NCBI RefSeq assembly: GCF_019504385.1 | Contig: NZ_CP080590.1 | Location: 186,001-250,000, forward strand | Source of the DNA: Devosia salina | Lineage (GTDB): Bacteria; Pseudomonadota; Alphaproteobacteria; Rhizobiales; Devosiaceae | Length of the DNA: 64,000 nucleotides | Reading direction: 5' to 3' | Shown: positions 42,768-52,473 of the stretch, piece by piece | How the letters are laid out: every line of letters starts with the position of its first letter | How positions within the stretch are numbered: the stretch's first letter is position 1 | Position numbers and translations under genes: made by a program | Notes under the pieces: generated by a model | What the model was told of the DNA's origin: nothing | The model's input: only the letters and a program-made list of their open reading frames with translations | Database searches by the model: none

Positions 42768-42823
42768 AGCGTAGCTCTCATGGCCTCGTCATCTCAAATC
42801 GCTCCACTGGAGCGATTTGCCCT
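42768..42823. repeat. AGCTCTCATGGCC repeat with 25-base palindrome, copy 1
   Basis: AGCGTAGCTCTCATGGCC is followed by a perfect palindrome with 12-bp arms CAAATCGCTCCA/TGGAGCGATTTG at 42795-42819. The same arrangement occurs at 52408-52462. It lies right at the end of the minus-strand SnoaL-like gene and may act in its transcript end. Confidence 0.7.
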
Positions 42824-43316
42824 ACCGGGACGATGCCGAGCCCATCGGAAACGGCAGGTAGCCGACGAACCCGGTCAGCTTCCACTGCCCCGCAACCTTG
42901 CGGCAGAAATAGAGCGTCTGCCAGTTGAGCCGGTCCACGCCACCATCGGCCTTCTTGATCTCACCGTTGAATTTCTTGTGCGCCACGGCCCGTTCGCCGC
43001 TGATCTCGATTTCGGTGAGGCTGGTGGCACGGTGAATGCCCGCCTCGACATCCTCGGCATATTCGGTCTTCTGCCCCTCATGCGCCTGGCGCAGCCATTC
43101 GTCGCGATATTCGGCGAGGGTCGGGAAACTGATGGTCCAGCCATCGGGATTATCCTTCCCGTTGCCGTTGATCCCCATGAAATCACCCGCCACGAAATCG
43201 TCTGCCACCATCGACCAGTCGGCATTGACATAGGCCTTGATGTCCCGCGGCACGAGCATGGTCCAGATGGCCGAACGGTCGGCATCGTCGGGAAAGGGGT
43301 TGGTCGAAAGGCTCAT
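42822..43316 (-). CDS. SnoaL/NTF2-like protein
   Basis: A 164-residue NTF2-fold protein from ATG 43316. It has DIKAYVNADWSMVADDFVAG at the N-terminus, the typical start of such domains, and WQTLYFCRKVAGQWKLTGFVGYLP at the end. The ribosome binding site is weak (AGAGACCAGAG). NTF2-like proteins range from isomerases and cyclases to non-enzymatic binding proteins; no catalytic pair can be assigned. It is transcribed toward the MFS and M81 genes, separated from them by repeats. Confidence 0.75.
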   Translation of the reverse strand: MSLSTNPFPDDADRSAIWTMLVPRDIKAYVNADWSMVADDFVAGDFMGINGNGKDNPDGWTISFPTLAEYRDEWLRQAHEGQKTEYAEDVEAGIHRATSLTEIEISGERAVAHKKFNGEIKKADGGVDRLNWQTLYFCRKVAGQWKLTGFVGYLPFPMGSASSR

Positions 43317-43580
43317 CTCTGGTCTCTTGTTGAATAAGTGACGTGTTGAGGCACGTTCACCATTCTGTTTCAAATTTTCACACTTGCCATCACCATGCCG
43401 TCTCCTGAAAGAGGCCACATGGATACCAATTGCGACATGCTGCGCCCAATCCGGTGTTTTGTCCACACCCCTTGCGCTCCAATGTCGCCCTCAAACGCTT
43501 AGAAATACAGCAAAGTGCCGCGCGTTTGGGCAGATTCATGGGGTGGCTTAAATTGGTATTGTATTGGCGTCGAATGTGTG
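43317..43580. other. Non-coding stretch before the Gfo/Idh operon
   Basis: I see no gene here. The stretch separates the divergent SnoaL-like gene from the Gfo/Idh operon and is AT-richer than its surroundings. AATTGGTATTGTATTGG near 43551-43567 contains a direct TATTG repeat. The promoter and operator of the operon lie directly downstream. Confidence 0.5.
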
Positions 43581-43632
43581 TTGACATTGCGTTGAGAAGG
43601 CGCCTAGTCTTGAAAATCGTTTACACAAACGA
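43581..43632 (+). promoter_or_regulatory. Promoter and palindromic operator of the Gfo/Idh-ABC operon
   Basis: TTGACA (43581-43586), 18 bases, then TAGTCT (43605-43610) is a reasonable sigma-70 promoter. TCGTTT-ACAC-AAACGA (43617-43632) is a perfect inverted repeat at about the transcription start. The arms match those of the DeoR palindrome at 39574-39598, so the same DeoR protein might also bind here. Confidence 0.6.
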
Positions 43633-43685
43633 CACCGGTCCGCAAGAGACCGGCGGAATTAATAAGAACAGGGAACGGCAGGGTT

Positions 43686-44840
43686 ATGCGGGTAGGCATT
43701 ATCGGCCTTGGCTATCGTCTTGGGTATCTGGCCCGAGTGTTTTCCGTGGCGCGGGGCGATTTCGAGATCGTTGGCTATGTGGACCCGGCGCCGGCCGGCC
43801 TGGCCTATGCGACCGAGCATGGTGTCTCGGTCGGTAAGTCCTATGACAGCCTCGAGCAGATGATCGACGAGGGCAATCTCGACCTGCTCATGGTCGGCTC
43901 GCCCAACCACCTCCATCTCGAGCACATTCGCATCGGCCTCGAGCGCGGCATGAAGATCTTTGCCGAGAAGCCGGTGGTGACCTCGGTGGAAGACACCATG
44001 GCGCTGGCCGAACTGATCGGCAAATACGGCTCGGACAATGTCATGGTCGGGCTGGTGCTGCGCTATGCCCCGCTCTATGTCGATCTGCGCAAGGCGCAGG
44101 CCGAGGGCAAGCTGGGCGACATCACCTCGATCGAGGCGTCCGAGACCATCCCGCCCTATCATGGCGCCTTCTTCATGCGCGACTGGCGCCGCTACCAGCA
44201 ATATTCGGGCAGCTTCATGCTCGAAAAATGCTGCCACGACCTCGATCTCTATAATGGCGTCATGGGCTGCCGGCCGCGTTTCGTTGCCAGCTTCGGCGGG
44301 CGCAAGAGCTTCACCCCGGAAAACGCCCCCCAGGGCGCCGGCGTCAACGACCTCAATGTCTATCACCGCAAGCCGTCCGGCTGGCAGGGCAGCGACAAGG
44401 TCTTCGACAGCGACGGCGACATCATCGATTTCCAGACCGCCATCGTGCAGTACGAAAACGGTGCGGCGCTGACCTTCCACACCAATATGAACGTGCCCGA
44501 CGATTTCCGCCGCTTCGCGGTGATCGGCGCCAAGGGCATGGCGGAAGGCGACTTCATCCGCAACTATTTCAAGGTCACCGACGCGCGCACTTCCGACCGG
44601 CTCGAGGACAAGACCTACCAGACCTCCGAGCTCAGCCAGCACTATGGCGCCGACGAGCAGATGGCCGAGGATATCCTCAAGCACGTGCTCGACGGGGTGC
44701 CGCTGCCTGTCTCGGTAACCGATGCATTGGAGGCGGGCCTTCTGGCTCTCTCCATGGACGAGGCGATGCGCACCAAGTCCGTGATCGACATGACCCCCAT
44801 CTGGCAGCGCTTCGATGCTGCCCTTGGCCGCGGGCACTGA
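43686..44840 (+). CDS. Gfo/Idh/MocA-family oxidoreductase
   Basis: A 384-residue NAD(P)-dependent sugar dehydrogenase-like protein. GIIGLGYRLGYLAR is the dinucleotide motif, FAEKPVV holds the conserved Glu-Lys-Pro, and EKCCHDLDLYN holds the His-Asp active-site region. It is the first gene of the ABC importer operon, so it probably acts on the imported sugar. The exact substrate is unknown. Confidence 0.9.
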   Translation: MRVGIIGLGYRLGYLARVFSVARGDFEIVGYVDPAPAGLAYATEHGVSVGKSYDSLEQMIDEGNLDLLMVGSPNHLHLEHIRIGLERGMKIFAEKPVVTSVEDTMALAELIGKYGSDNVMVGLVLRYAPLYVDLRKAQAEGKLGDITSIEASETIPPYHGAFFMRDWRRYQQYSGSFMLEKCCHDLDLYNGVMGCRPRFVASFGGRKSFTPENAPQGAGVNDLNVYHRKPSGWQGSDKVFDSDGDIIDFQTAIVQYENGAALTFHTNMNVPDDFRRFAVIGAKGMAEGDFIRNYFKVTDARTSDRLEDKTYQTSELSQHYGADEQMAEDILKHVLDGVPLPVSVTDALEAGLLALSMDEAMRTKSVIDMTPIWQRFDAALGRGH

Positions 44841-44851
44841 GGAGACAGCCG

Positions 44852-45739
44852 ATGACCAGCACCAGAAGCGCCACCCTCTTCGCCCTCGCCCTGCTGGCTC
44901 CGGCACTGATCTATATCCTGACCATCGTGGCCTACCCGCTGGTCGACACGATCATTCTCTCCTTCACCAATGCCTCCCTGCGGCCCGGCTATGATTTTGT
45001 CGGCTGGGCCAATTACCAGCGCATCTTCGGCGCCGGCAATTTCACCGAAGTCATCATCCGCACCTTCATCTGGACCTTCTTCTCGGTCTCCATAAAGATG
45101 ATCATCGGCATGTGCGGCGCGGTGCTGCTCAATGCTGCCATCCCCGGCCAGATGGTCTTCCGCATCCTCACCATGCCGCCCTGGATCGTGCCCATGGCCA
45201 TCGGCATCTTCATGTGGGGCTGGATGTATAACGGCCAGTTCGGGATGATCTCGGGCCTGTTGCAGAACTTCGGCATCATCGACGGGCCGGTTGCCTGGCT
45301 GGCCTATGGCGACACCGCCTTCTGGGCGACCATCGTCACCGACGTGTGGATCGGCGTGCCCATGGTCACCATCTATTTCCTGGCCGCCATGCAGTCGATC
45401 CCCCGGGACCTGCACGAGGCCGCCTGGACCGACGGGGCGGGCCGCTTCTACCGCCTGCGCCGCATCACCCTGCCGCTGATGGTGCCGGCGATCATCACCA
45501 TGAGCCTGCTCTCGCTCATCGCCACCTTCAATTCCTTCGACATCATCTGGATCCTCACCCAGGGCGGTCCGTCCGGCTCGACCACCACGATGATCATCGA
45601 CACCTACAAGACCGCCATGGGCTCCCGGAAATACGGTGAAGGCGCCGCCCGCGCCGTGGTCATCTCCATCTTCGTGACCATGTTCTGCATCGTCTACTTC
45701 CGCGCCGTCCGCAAGCTCCAGCAGGGAGAAGCCAAATGA
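44852..45739 (+). CDS. Sugar ABC transporter permease (MalF-type)
   Basis: A 295-residue inner-membrane protein with six hydrophobic segments and the ATPase-contact motif EAAWTDGAGRFYRLRRITLP. GAGGAGACAG precedes the ATG. It pairs with the following permease, whose gene it overlaps by four bases. The set with binding protein and MsmX/UgpC-type ATPase is a CUT1-family importer, which usually takes oligosaccharides or sugar derivatives. Confidence 0.94.
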   Translation: MTSTRSATLFALALLAPALIYILTIVAYPLVDTIILSFTNASLRPGYDFVGWANYQRIFGAGNFTEVIIRTFIWTFFSVSIKMIIGMCGAVLLNAAIPGQMVFRILTMPPWIVPMAIGIFMWGWMYNGQFGMISGLLQNFGIIDGPVAWLAYGDTAFWATIVTDVWIGVPMVTIYFLAAMQSIPRDLHEAAWTDGAGRFYRLRRITLPLMVPAIITMSLLSLIATFNSFDIIWILTQGGPSGSTTTMIIDTYKTAMGSRKYGEGAARAVVISIFVTMFCIVYFRAVRKLQQGEAK

Positions 45740-46683
45740 GCGACGTCGCCCGTTCCACCGAAGTCGCCGCCGCTGACAGCAAGGCCAGCGTCACGCCCCA
45801 GGCCAAGGCCCGCCGCGGCCTCTGGTCCGCCTCCCGCCCGATGATCGACCGCTACAAGTGGTACGAGGTGGTGGGGCTCTATCTGGGCATTGCCGTCTTC
45901 CTGTTCTTCGTGCTGGCGCCCTTCATTGAAGGCTTCCTGGTCTCGCTCAAGCCGCTGGCGCAGCTGTTTTCGACGCCCTACAGCTTCATTCCCAAGAACG
46001 GCTCTTTCGACGCCTATTTCAACATGTGGACCTCGGTCCCCATGCTGGGCATGCACATCTTCAATTCCTTCTTCATCTCCACCGTGGTGACGCTGATCGT
46101 CGTCGCCATCGTGGTGCCGGCGGCCTATGCCTTCGCCCGCTTCAGCTTCGCCGGCGCCGGGCTGATGCTGGCCGGGTTCCTCGCGGTGAACATGTTCTCC
46201 GGCGCCGTGCTGCTGATCCCGCTGTTCCGCCTGATGCGGACCATGGGCCTGCTCAACACCTATTGGGCCATGATCGTGCCCGGCGCCGCCTTCCTTATTC
46301 CCTCGTCCGTCTGGCTGCTGCGCACCTATATGATGCGCATCCCCCGCGAGCTGGACGAGGCCGCCTGGGTCGACGGCGCATCACGCCTCTATACCCTGCG
46401 CCGGGTCATCCTGCCGCTGGCCATGCCGGGCATCGTAGTGGTCGCCATCATGACCTTCATCGGCGCCTACGCCCAGCAGTTCATCTTTGCGCTGACCTTC
46501 AACTCAAAGACCGAGTTCATGCCGCTGCCGATCGGGCTGTTCGCCTTCTTCGGCAAGCAGGAAGTGGTCTGGAACGAGCTGATGGCGGCGTCCTTCGTCG
46601 GCATCCTGCCGGTCATGATCGTCATCGTGTTCCTGCAGCGCTACCTCGTCGCCGGTCTGACCGCCGGTGCCGTGAAACAGTAA
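45736..46683 (+). CDS. Sugar ABC transporter permease (MalG-type)
   Basis: A 315-residue inner-membrane protein with six hydrophobic segments after a polar N-terminal tail of about 45 residues. EAAWVDGASRLYTLRRVILP is the ATPase-contact motif. It partners the MalF-type permease just upstream. Confidence 0.94.
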   Translation: MSDVARSTEVAAADSKASVTPQAKARRGLWSASRPMIDRYKWYEVVGLYLGIAVFLFFVLAPFIEGFLVSLKPLAQLFSTPYSFIPKNGSFDAYFNMWTSVPMLGMHIFNSFFISTVVTLIVVAIVVPAAYAFARFSFAGAGLMLAGFLAVNMFSGAVLLIPLFRLMRTMGLLNTYWAMIVPGAAFLIPSSVWLLRTYMMRIPRELDEAAWVDGASRLYTLRRVILPLAMPGIVVVAIMTFIGAYAQQFIFALTFNSKTEFMPLPIGLFAFFGKQEVVWNELMAASFVGILPVMIVIVFLQRYLVAGLTAGAVKQ

Positions 46684-46779
46684 CAGACAACGAGTTTGGA
46701 GATCGTCCCGGCGTTTCAAGCAAACTCCGGGCGGCCTCCGGAAAGGGCCGAGGGGCCCACAATCAAGGGAGACTACCAA

Positions 46780-47994
46780 GTGAAAAAGACAATCGGTTTG
46801 ATGGCCGTGTCCATGCTGGCTCTGGCCGGCGCTGCCCCGGCGGCTTTTGCCCAGGACAAGGAAATCACCTTCATCAACTGCGGTGACGAACTGACCGCCG
46901 GCTATGCCGACTACTTCGCCGAGTGGGAAGCTGCCAATCCCGGTTACAAGGTCGTGCCCGAGATCGTGGGCTGGGGCCAGTGCCAGGACAAGGTGACCAC
47001 GCTGGCCGCTGCCGGCACCCCGGTCGCCCTGGCCTATGTCGGCTCGCGTACCCTCAAGCAGTTCGCCCAGAACGACCTGATCGTTCCGGTGCCGATGACC
47101 GATGAGGAAAAGGCCGCCTACTACAATTACGTGCCCGATACCGTCACCTTCGACGGCACCCAGTGGGGCGTTCCGGTGGCGTTCTCGACCAAGGCCCTGT
47201 TCTGGAACAAGGACCTGTTCGAGGAAGCCGGCCTTGATCCAGACACCCCGCCCAAGACCTGGGAAGAAAAGATCGCTTTCGCCAAGCAGATCACCGAGAA
47301 CACCGATGCCGCCGGCTATGGTGCTGTTGCCAAGACCTTCGACAACACCATGCACCAGTTCCTCCATTGGGTTTACACCAATGACGGCCTGGTGATCGAT
47401 GCTGATGGCAATATCACGCTGAACTCCCCGCAGGTCCTGGCGGCCCTCACCGCCCTGCGCGACATCATCCCCTACTCGGAAGAAGGCCCGACCGCCTACG
47501 AGCAGAACGAAGTCCGCGCCATCTGGCTCGACGGTGGCGTTGCCATGATCGAAGCCTCGGTCGGTGCGGCCCTGCGCGCCGAGGAAGCCGGCATGAACTG
47601 GGGTGTTGCCCCGCTGCCGCTCGGTCCGGATGCCAAGGGTCCCGGCACCCTGCTGATCACCGACGCCCTGGCCGTGTTCAAGGGCACCGGCGTTGAAGAG
47701 CAGGCCATTAGCCTGGCCAAGTACATCACCGATGGCGAACGCCAGTGGGATGCCGAAATGGCCCAGGGCCTGACCCCGCTGCGCCCGATCCACTCCGATG
47801 AGCTGGTTGCCGAGACCCCCTACTGGAAGCCGTTCCTGGACGGTATCGAGTTTGGTGGCCCCGAGCCGCTGTTCACCGACTATATCGGCCTGCAGAACAC
47901 CATGATCGAAATGGTCCAGTCGGTCGTGACCGGCGCTGCCGAACCCCAGGCTGCCCTGGAAAAGGCCGCTGCCGAACTCGAGCAGTACAAGTAA
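46780..47994 (+). CDS. Sugar ABC transporter substrate-binding protein (CUT1)
   Basis: A 404-residue family-1 solute-binding protein. I chose GTG 46780, preceded by AAGGGAGA, because it opens on the signal peptide VKKTIGLMAVSMLALAGA with a likely cut after AAFA. The mature part has FAEWEAANPGYKVVPEIVGW and the aromatic-rich binding region typical of oligosaccharide binders. With the GH20 hexosaminidase encoded downstream, a chitooligosaccharide or other HexNAc-containing sugar is a plausible ligand. Confidence 0.92.
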   Translation: MKKTIGLMAVSMLALAGAAPAAFAQDKEITFINCGDELTAGYADYFAEWEAANPGYKVVPEIVGWGQCQDKVTTLAAAGTPVALAYVGSRTLKQFAQNDLIVPVPMTDEEKAAYYNYVPDTVTFDGTQWGVPVAFSTKALFWNKDLFEEAGLDPDTPPKTWEEKIAFAKQITENTDAAGYGAVAKTFDNTMHQFLHWVYTNDGLVIDADGNITLNSPQVLAALTALRDIIPYSEEGPTAYEQNEVRAIWLDGGVAMIEASVGAALRAEEAGMNWGVAPLPLGPDAKGPGTLLITDALAVFKGTGVEEQAISLAKYITDGERQWDAEMAQGLTPLRPIHSDELVAETPYWKPFLDGIEFGGPEPLFTDYIGLQNTMIEMVQSVVTGAAEPQAALEKAAAELEQYK

Positions 47995-48015
47995 GGGTCC
48001 CTCCCGACCTGCCGC

Positions 48016-48048
48016 CGTCGCCCTTCGGGGCGGCGGCATCCCTCCCAT
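48016..48048 (+). terminator. GC hairpin between binding-protein and ATPase genes
   Basis: TGCCGCCG and CGGCGGCA ends pair through CCC/GGG around TTCG, with a small bulge. There is no T tract. Like the hairpin after the RbsB-type gene, it probably stabilises the binding-protein message and lowers ATPase expression. Confidence 0.45.
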
Positions 48049-48068
48049 TCTCTGCGGAGCCGCAAACA

Positions 48069-49145
<1,077 letters not shown>

Positions 49146-49230
49146 GGCTTCGGGGGGCGGCGCTGCGGGATTTCGGGGCAAGCCTGTCTCCCGCAAACGC
49201 CTGAGCCGCGCCGGCTGAGAGGGACGCACG

Positions 49231-50097
49231 ATGCTGGATATCGTAGGCCTGCTGCAGACCGAAAAGGACGCGTTCACGCGCTCCGAGCGGGCTCTGACGG
49301 AGATCGTGCTGGCCGATGTCGACAGCGTGCTCAAGATGAGCATTGTCGACCTGGCCGCACAGGCCGACGTGTCACCCCCGACCGTCACCCGCTTCTGCCG
49401 GCGTCTCGGTTGCGACAGCTATGCCGATTTCAAGGTGCGCCTGGCCCAGTCCCGCTTCGTCGGGCAGCGCTATTTCGCGCCGGCCTCGGGACCATCGAGC
49501 GTGCGCGAGATCGCCCAGGGCGTGGTCAACGGCATTCAGTCCACTATCTACGACGCCTTTGACAGCCTCGATTTCGACGCCATCGAGCGCGCGGCGGAAT
49601 CGCTGGTCAAGTCGAGTTTCGTGCTGAGTTTCGGCTCGGGCGGCTCCTCCTCGATGATGGCCAATGAGACCGAGGCGCGCTTCTTCCGGCTGGGCCTCAA
49701 GGTCACCGCCTCCACCGACCACCAGGTGCAGATGATGCGGGCAGCCTCCGCACCTGCCGGCACCGTGATCATCGCTTATTCGCTGTCGGGCAACAATCTG
49801 CCGCTGGTCAAGGCGCTGGGCGTGGCCGGTGAATACGGCATGACCCGCATCGTGGTCACCCGCCCCGGCTCGATGATGGCCGAGCAGGCCGACATCCTGC
49901 TGCCTGTGCTGTGGCGCGAAAACCAGGACATCCTGCGCCCGACACCCGGCCGCTATGCCTTTCTCGCCACGGTGGACATTCTCAGCCAGACCATTGCCGC
50001 GCGCCTCGGCGCCTCGGCCGTCGCCAGCATGCGCCGCATCAAGCACCAGCTCGTCGTCAATCGCGATGGCGACGACGCCCAGCCGCTGGGGGATTAG
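49231..50097 (+). CDS. RpiR-family regulator (HTH plus SIS)
   Basis: A 288-residue regulator. The N-terminal helix-turn-helix has IVDLAAQADVSPPTVTRFCR; the SIS sugar-phosphate domain (about residues 120-260) has SFGSGGSSSMMANETEA and IIAYSLSGNN. It follows the ABC operon and precedes the GH20 gene, so it may sense an amino-sugar phosphate. A perfect GAAATT-C-AATTTC palindrome at 54082-54094 resembles RpiR operators and could be another target. Confidence 0.92.
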   Translation: MLDIVGLLQTEKDAFTRSERALTEIVLADVDSVLKMSIVDLAAQADVSPPTVTRFCRRLGCDSYADFKVRLAQSRFVGQRYFAPASGPSSVREIAQGVVNGIQSTIYDAFDSLDFDAIERAAESLVKSSFVLSFGSGGSSSMMANETEARFFRLGLKVTASTDHQVQMMRAASAPAGTVIIAYSLSGNNLPLVKALGVAGEYGMTRIVVTRPGSMMAEQADILLPVLWRENQDILRPTPGRYAFLATVDILSQTIAARLGASAVASMRRIKHQLVVNRDGDDAQPLGD

Positions 50098-50130
50098 TTT
50101 GGTCCCGACGCTCGTGCGAACTCGATATTG

Positions 50131-50227
50131 CTCCTCCCCCTTGACGGGGGAGGATGGGTGGGGGTGCGCCACGCAAACCCTGCCCATGAGGCCCCCCACC
50201 CCAACCCTCCCCGCAAGGGGGAGGGAG
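50131..50227. repeat. GGGGGAGG-type intergenic repeat
   Basis: Two hairpins, CTCCCCCTTGACGGGGGAG and CTCCCCGCAAGGGGGAG, flank a GGTGGGGGTG/CACCCCAACC inner pair. It belongs to the same broad class as the elements at 33593 and 54511 but is more diverged. It fills the gap between rpiR and the GH20 gene. Confidence 0.65.
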
Positions 50228-50291
50228 TAGCCCGGCGCGCGCCCTGCGCTTTGGCCCCTTTCGCATTGCCTGTTTTGCAAGGACTCTCATC

Positions 50292-52298
50292 ATGTCGTTT
50301 TCCCTCGTCACCACCTGGTCTCCGGCCACCGACAGCGAGCCGCTCGGCTATGGCATCGAGCTGACCAATAATGCCGACGCGCCCGTCTCCAATTTCCAGC
50401 TCGGCTTTTCCGGCCCGGCGCGGATCGACCCGCACGCCACGCTGGAGAACGGCAAGCTTTTGAAGCGCCTCTCCAACCACACGCTGATCGCCCCGCCCGA
50501 CGGTTTCGTGCTGCAGCCGGGCGAGACCTGGACGGCGACGGCGCGGGGCCTGTCCTATGGCCTTCGTCATTGGAGCGATGGCGCCAATTCGGCCTATGTG
50601 GTGCTCGAGGGCGGCGAGATTGTCGCCATCCCCACCGCTCCGACCAAGGGCAAGGGCCAAAATTCGCCGCTGCTCAAGGGGGCGGCGCGCTTCCCGGTTC
50701 CGGCCAAGGCGCCCGCGCCCCATTCCATCATCCCCTGGCCCCGCCATGTCGACACCAAGGGCAGCCGCATTGCCCCGGTCGGCTTTGACCTCAAGCCCGT
50801 GGGCGACCTGGCTATCCGCGCCGCCGACGCCTTCGCCGATCTCACCGCCGAACTCTTCCCGGTCGAAGCCATCGTCCGCCCCGCCTCGGAAGCCGGCATG
50901 CCGGTGCATGTGGTGGAAAAGGCAGGCCTTGGCGCCGAGGCCTATGAAATCGCCTTTGCGGAGAACAGTGCCACGGTCTCCGCCACCACAAGGCAAGGCC
51001 TCTTCTATGGCCTGGTGACCCTCGGGCACATGCTGCGCGGCGCGCGCCAATATCCGTCGACCTTCCTCTTCCCCACCGCCGGGACCATCAGGGACGAGCC
51101 GGGCTTCGAGTTCCGTGGCAGCCATCTCGACGTGGCCCGCCAATTCTATACCGGCGCCGAAGTCAGCCGGCTCATCCGCATCATGGCCTGGAACAAGATG
51201 AACAAGTTCCACTGGCACCTGACCGAGGACGAGGCCTGGCGCCTCGAAATCGACGCCTATCCCGCCCTCACCGAAATCGCTGCCTGGCGCGGCCACGGCA
51301 AGGCGCTGCCGCCGCTGCTCGGCTCCGGCCCGCAGCCGACAGGCGGCTATTACAGCAAGGCCGCGGTGCGCGAGATCGTCGCCCTGGCCGATGACCTGGC
51401 CATCGCCGTCATTCCCGAAATCGACATGCCGGGCCATTTCTATGCGGCCCTGCAGGCGCTGCCCGAACTGCGCGACCCCAATGAAAAGGGCGAGTACCAG
51501 TCGGTCCAGGGCTTCCCCAATAACAGCCTCAACCCCGCGCATGAGCCGGTCTATGCCTTCGTTGAAAAGGTGATCGACGAGACGCTGGAGCTGTTCCCCG
51601 CCGGCATCTTCCATCTCGGCGCCGATGAAGTGCCGCTGGCGGCCTGGTCCGGTTCGCCCCTGGCGCTCGACATGCTCGAAAAGCTGGCCGGCCCCGCCAT
51701 GCGGGCCAAGCACGAGGCCCAGTTCAACCAGCTCGGCAATCACCACGGCGCCGACGAGATCGAGGGCTCGCCCACGGCCATCCTCCAGGCCGAGTTCATC
51801 AAGCGCGTCCATGCCTATATCACGTCCAAGGGCGCCATTACCGGCGGCTGGGAAGAGGCGGCCCATGGCGATGCCGTCGACAAGGCCAGTTCCTATGTCA
51901 TCGGCTGGCGCAATGTGGAGATCAACGCGGCGCTCGCCGAACGCGGCTTCGACATCGTCGTCTCGCCCGGCCAGCGCTACTATCTCGACATGGCCAATGG
52001 CGTCTCCTGGTCCGAGCCGGGCGCCGGCTGGGCCGGCTGGTCCGGCCCGCAGGAAACCTATGAGTTCGAAGCCCGCGCCGGCTTTTCCGAACAGGGCCTC
52101 AAGCACCTCAAGGGCATCCAGAGCTGCATCTGGTCCGAGAGCATGACCGACCGCGCCATTTTCGACCGCCTGGTCTTCCCGCGCCTCTCGGCCATCGCCG
52201 AAGCCGGCTGGACCCTGCCCGAGCGCAAGAGCTGGGAGCGCTTCAAGTCCATGGTTGGTCTCATGCCGATCATGTACGGTCACTGGGCTGCGGAGTAA
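50292..52298 (+). CDS. GH20 beta-N-acetylhexosaminidase, intracellular
   Basis: A 668-residue family 20 glycosidase removing terminal GlcNAc or GalNAc. Residues 1-110 form an N-terminal beta domain, residues about 150-260 the second alpha/beta domain, and the TIM barrel follows from about 275 (EFRGSHLDVARQFY, NKFHWHLTEDEAWRLE). The catalytic Asp-Glu pair is in HLGADEVP near residue 443. There is no signal peptide, so it should act in the cytoplasm on imported oligosaccharides. Its place after a CUT1 importer and an RpiR regulator supports that. The ATG at 50292 has only a weak ribosome binding site (AAGGACTC). Confidence 0.92.
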   Translation: MSFSLVTTWSPATDSEPLGYGIELTNNADAPVSNFQLGFSGPARIDPHATLENGKLLKRLSNHTLIAPPDGFVLQPGETWTATARGLSYGLRHWSDGANSAYVVLEGGEIVAIPTAPTKGKGQNSPLLKGAARFPVPAKAPAPHSIIPWPRHVDTKGSRIAPVGFDLKPVGDLAIRAADAFADLTAELFPVEAIVRPASEAGMPVHVVEKAGLGAEAYEIAFAENSATVSATTRQGLFYGLVTLGHMLRGARQYPSTFLFPTAGTIRDEPGFEFRGSHLDVARQFYTGAEVSRLIRIMAWNKMNKFHWHLTEDEAWRLEIDAYPALTEIAAWRGHGKALPPLLGSGPQPTGGYYSKAAVREIVALADDLAIAVIPEIDMPGHFYAALQALPELRDPNEKGEYQSVQGFPNNSLNPAHEPVYAFVEKVIDETLELFPAGIFHLGADEVPLAAWSGSPLALDMLEKLAGPAMRAKHEAQFNQLGNHHGADEIEGSPTAILQAEFIKRVHAYITSKGAITGGWEEAAHGDAVDKASSYVIGWRNVEINAALAERGFDIVVSPGQRYYLDMANGVSWSEPGAGWAGWSGPQETYEFEARAGFSEQGLKHLKGIQSCIWSESMTDRAIFDRLVFPRLSAIAEAGWTLPERKSWERFKSMVGLMPIMYGHWAAE

Positions 52299-52318
52299 CT
52301 CTTAGCTCGTGCGGTGCG

Positions 52319-52390
52319 TCTCCCTCCCCTAGATGGGGAGGGTAGCGTCGCTCGGACCGCAGGTCCGTAGCAGAGCTAGGGTGGGGTGAA
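52319..52390. repeat. GGGAGGG-type intergenic repeat, short form
   Basis: CTCCCTCCCCTAGATGGGGAG opens the element and CTAGGGTGGGGTGAA closes it, with CGGACCGCAGGTCCG as an inner hairpin. It is one of several CCCTCCCC-class elements in the window. Confidence 0.6.
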
Positions 52391-52407
52391 CTGGTACCCG
52401 CCACTCG

Positions 52408-52462
52408 AGCATAGCTCTCATGGCCTTCTCGCCTAAATCCGCTCCACCGGAGCGGATTTGCC
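52408..52462. repeat. AGCTCTCATGGCC repeat with palindrome, copy 2
   Basis: AGCATAGCTCTCATGGCC is followed by 11-bp arms AAATCCGCTCC/GGAGCGGATTT around ACC at 52435-52459. It is the second copy of the element at 42768-42823. Like the first, it sits just beyond the end of a minus-strand gene. Confidence 0.7.
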
Positions 52463-52473
52463 TCCGGCACGGC

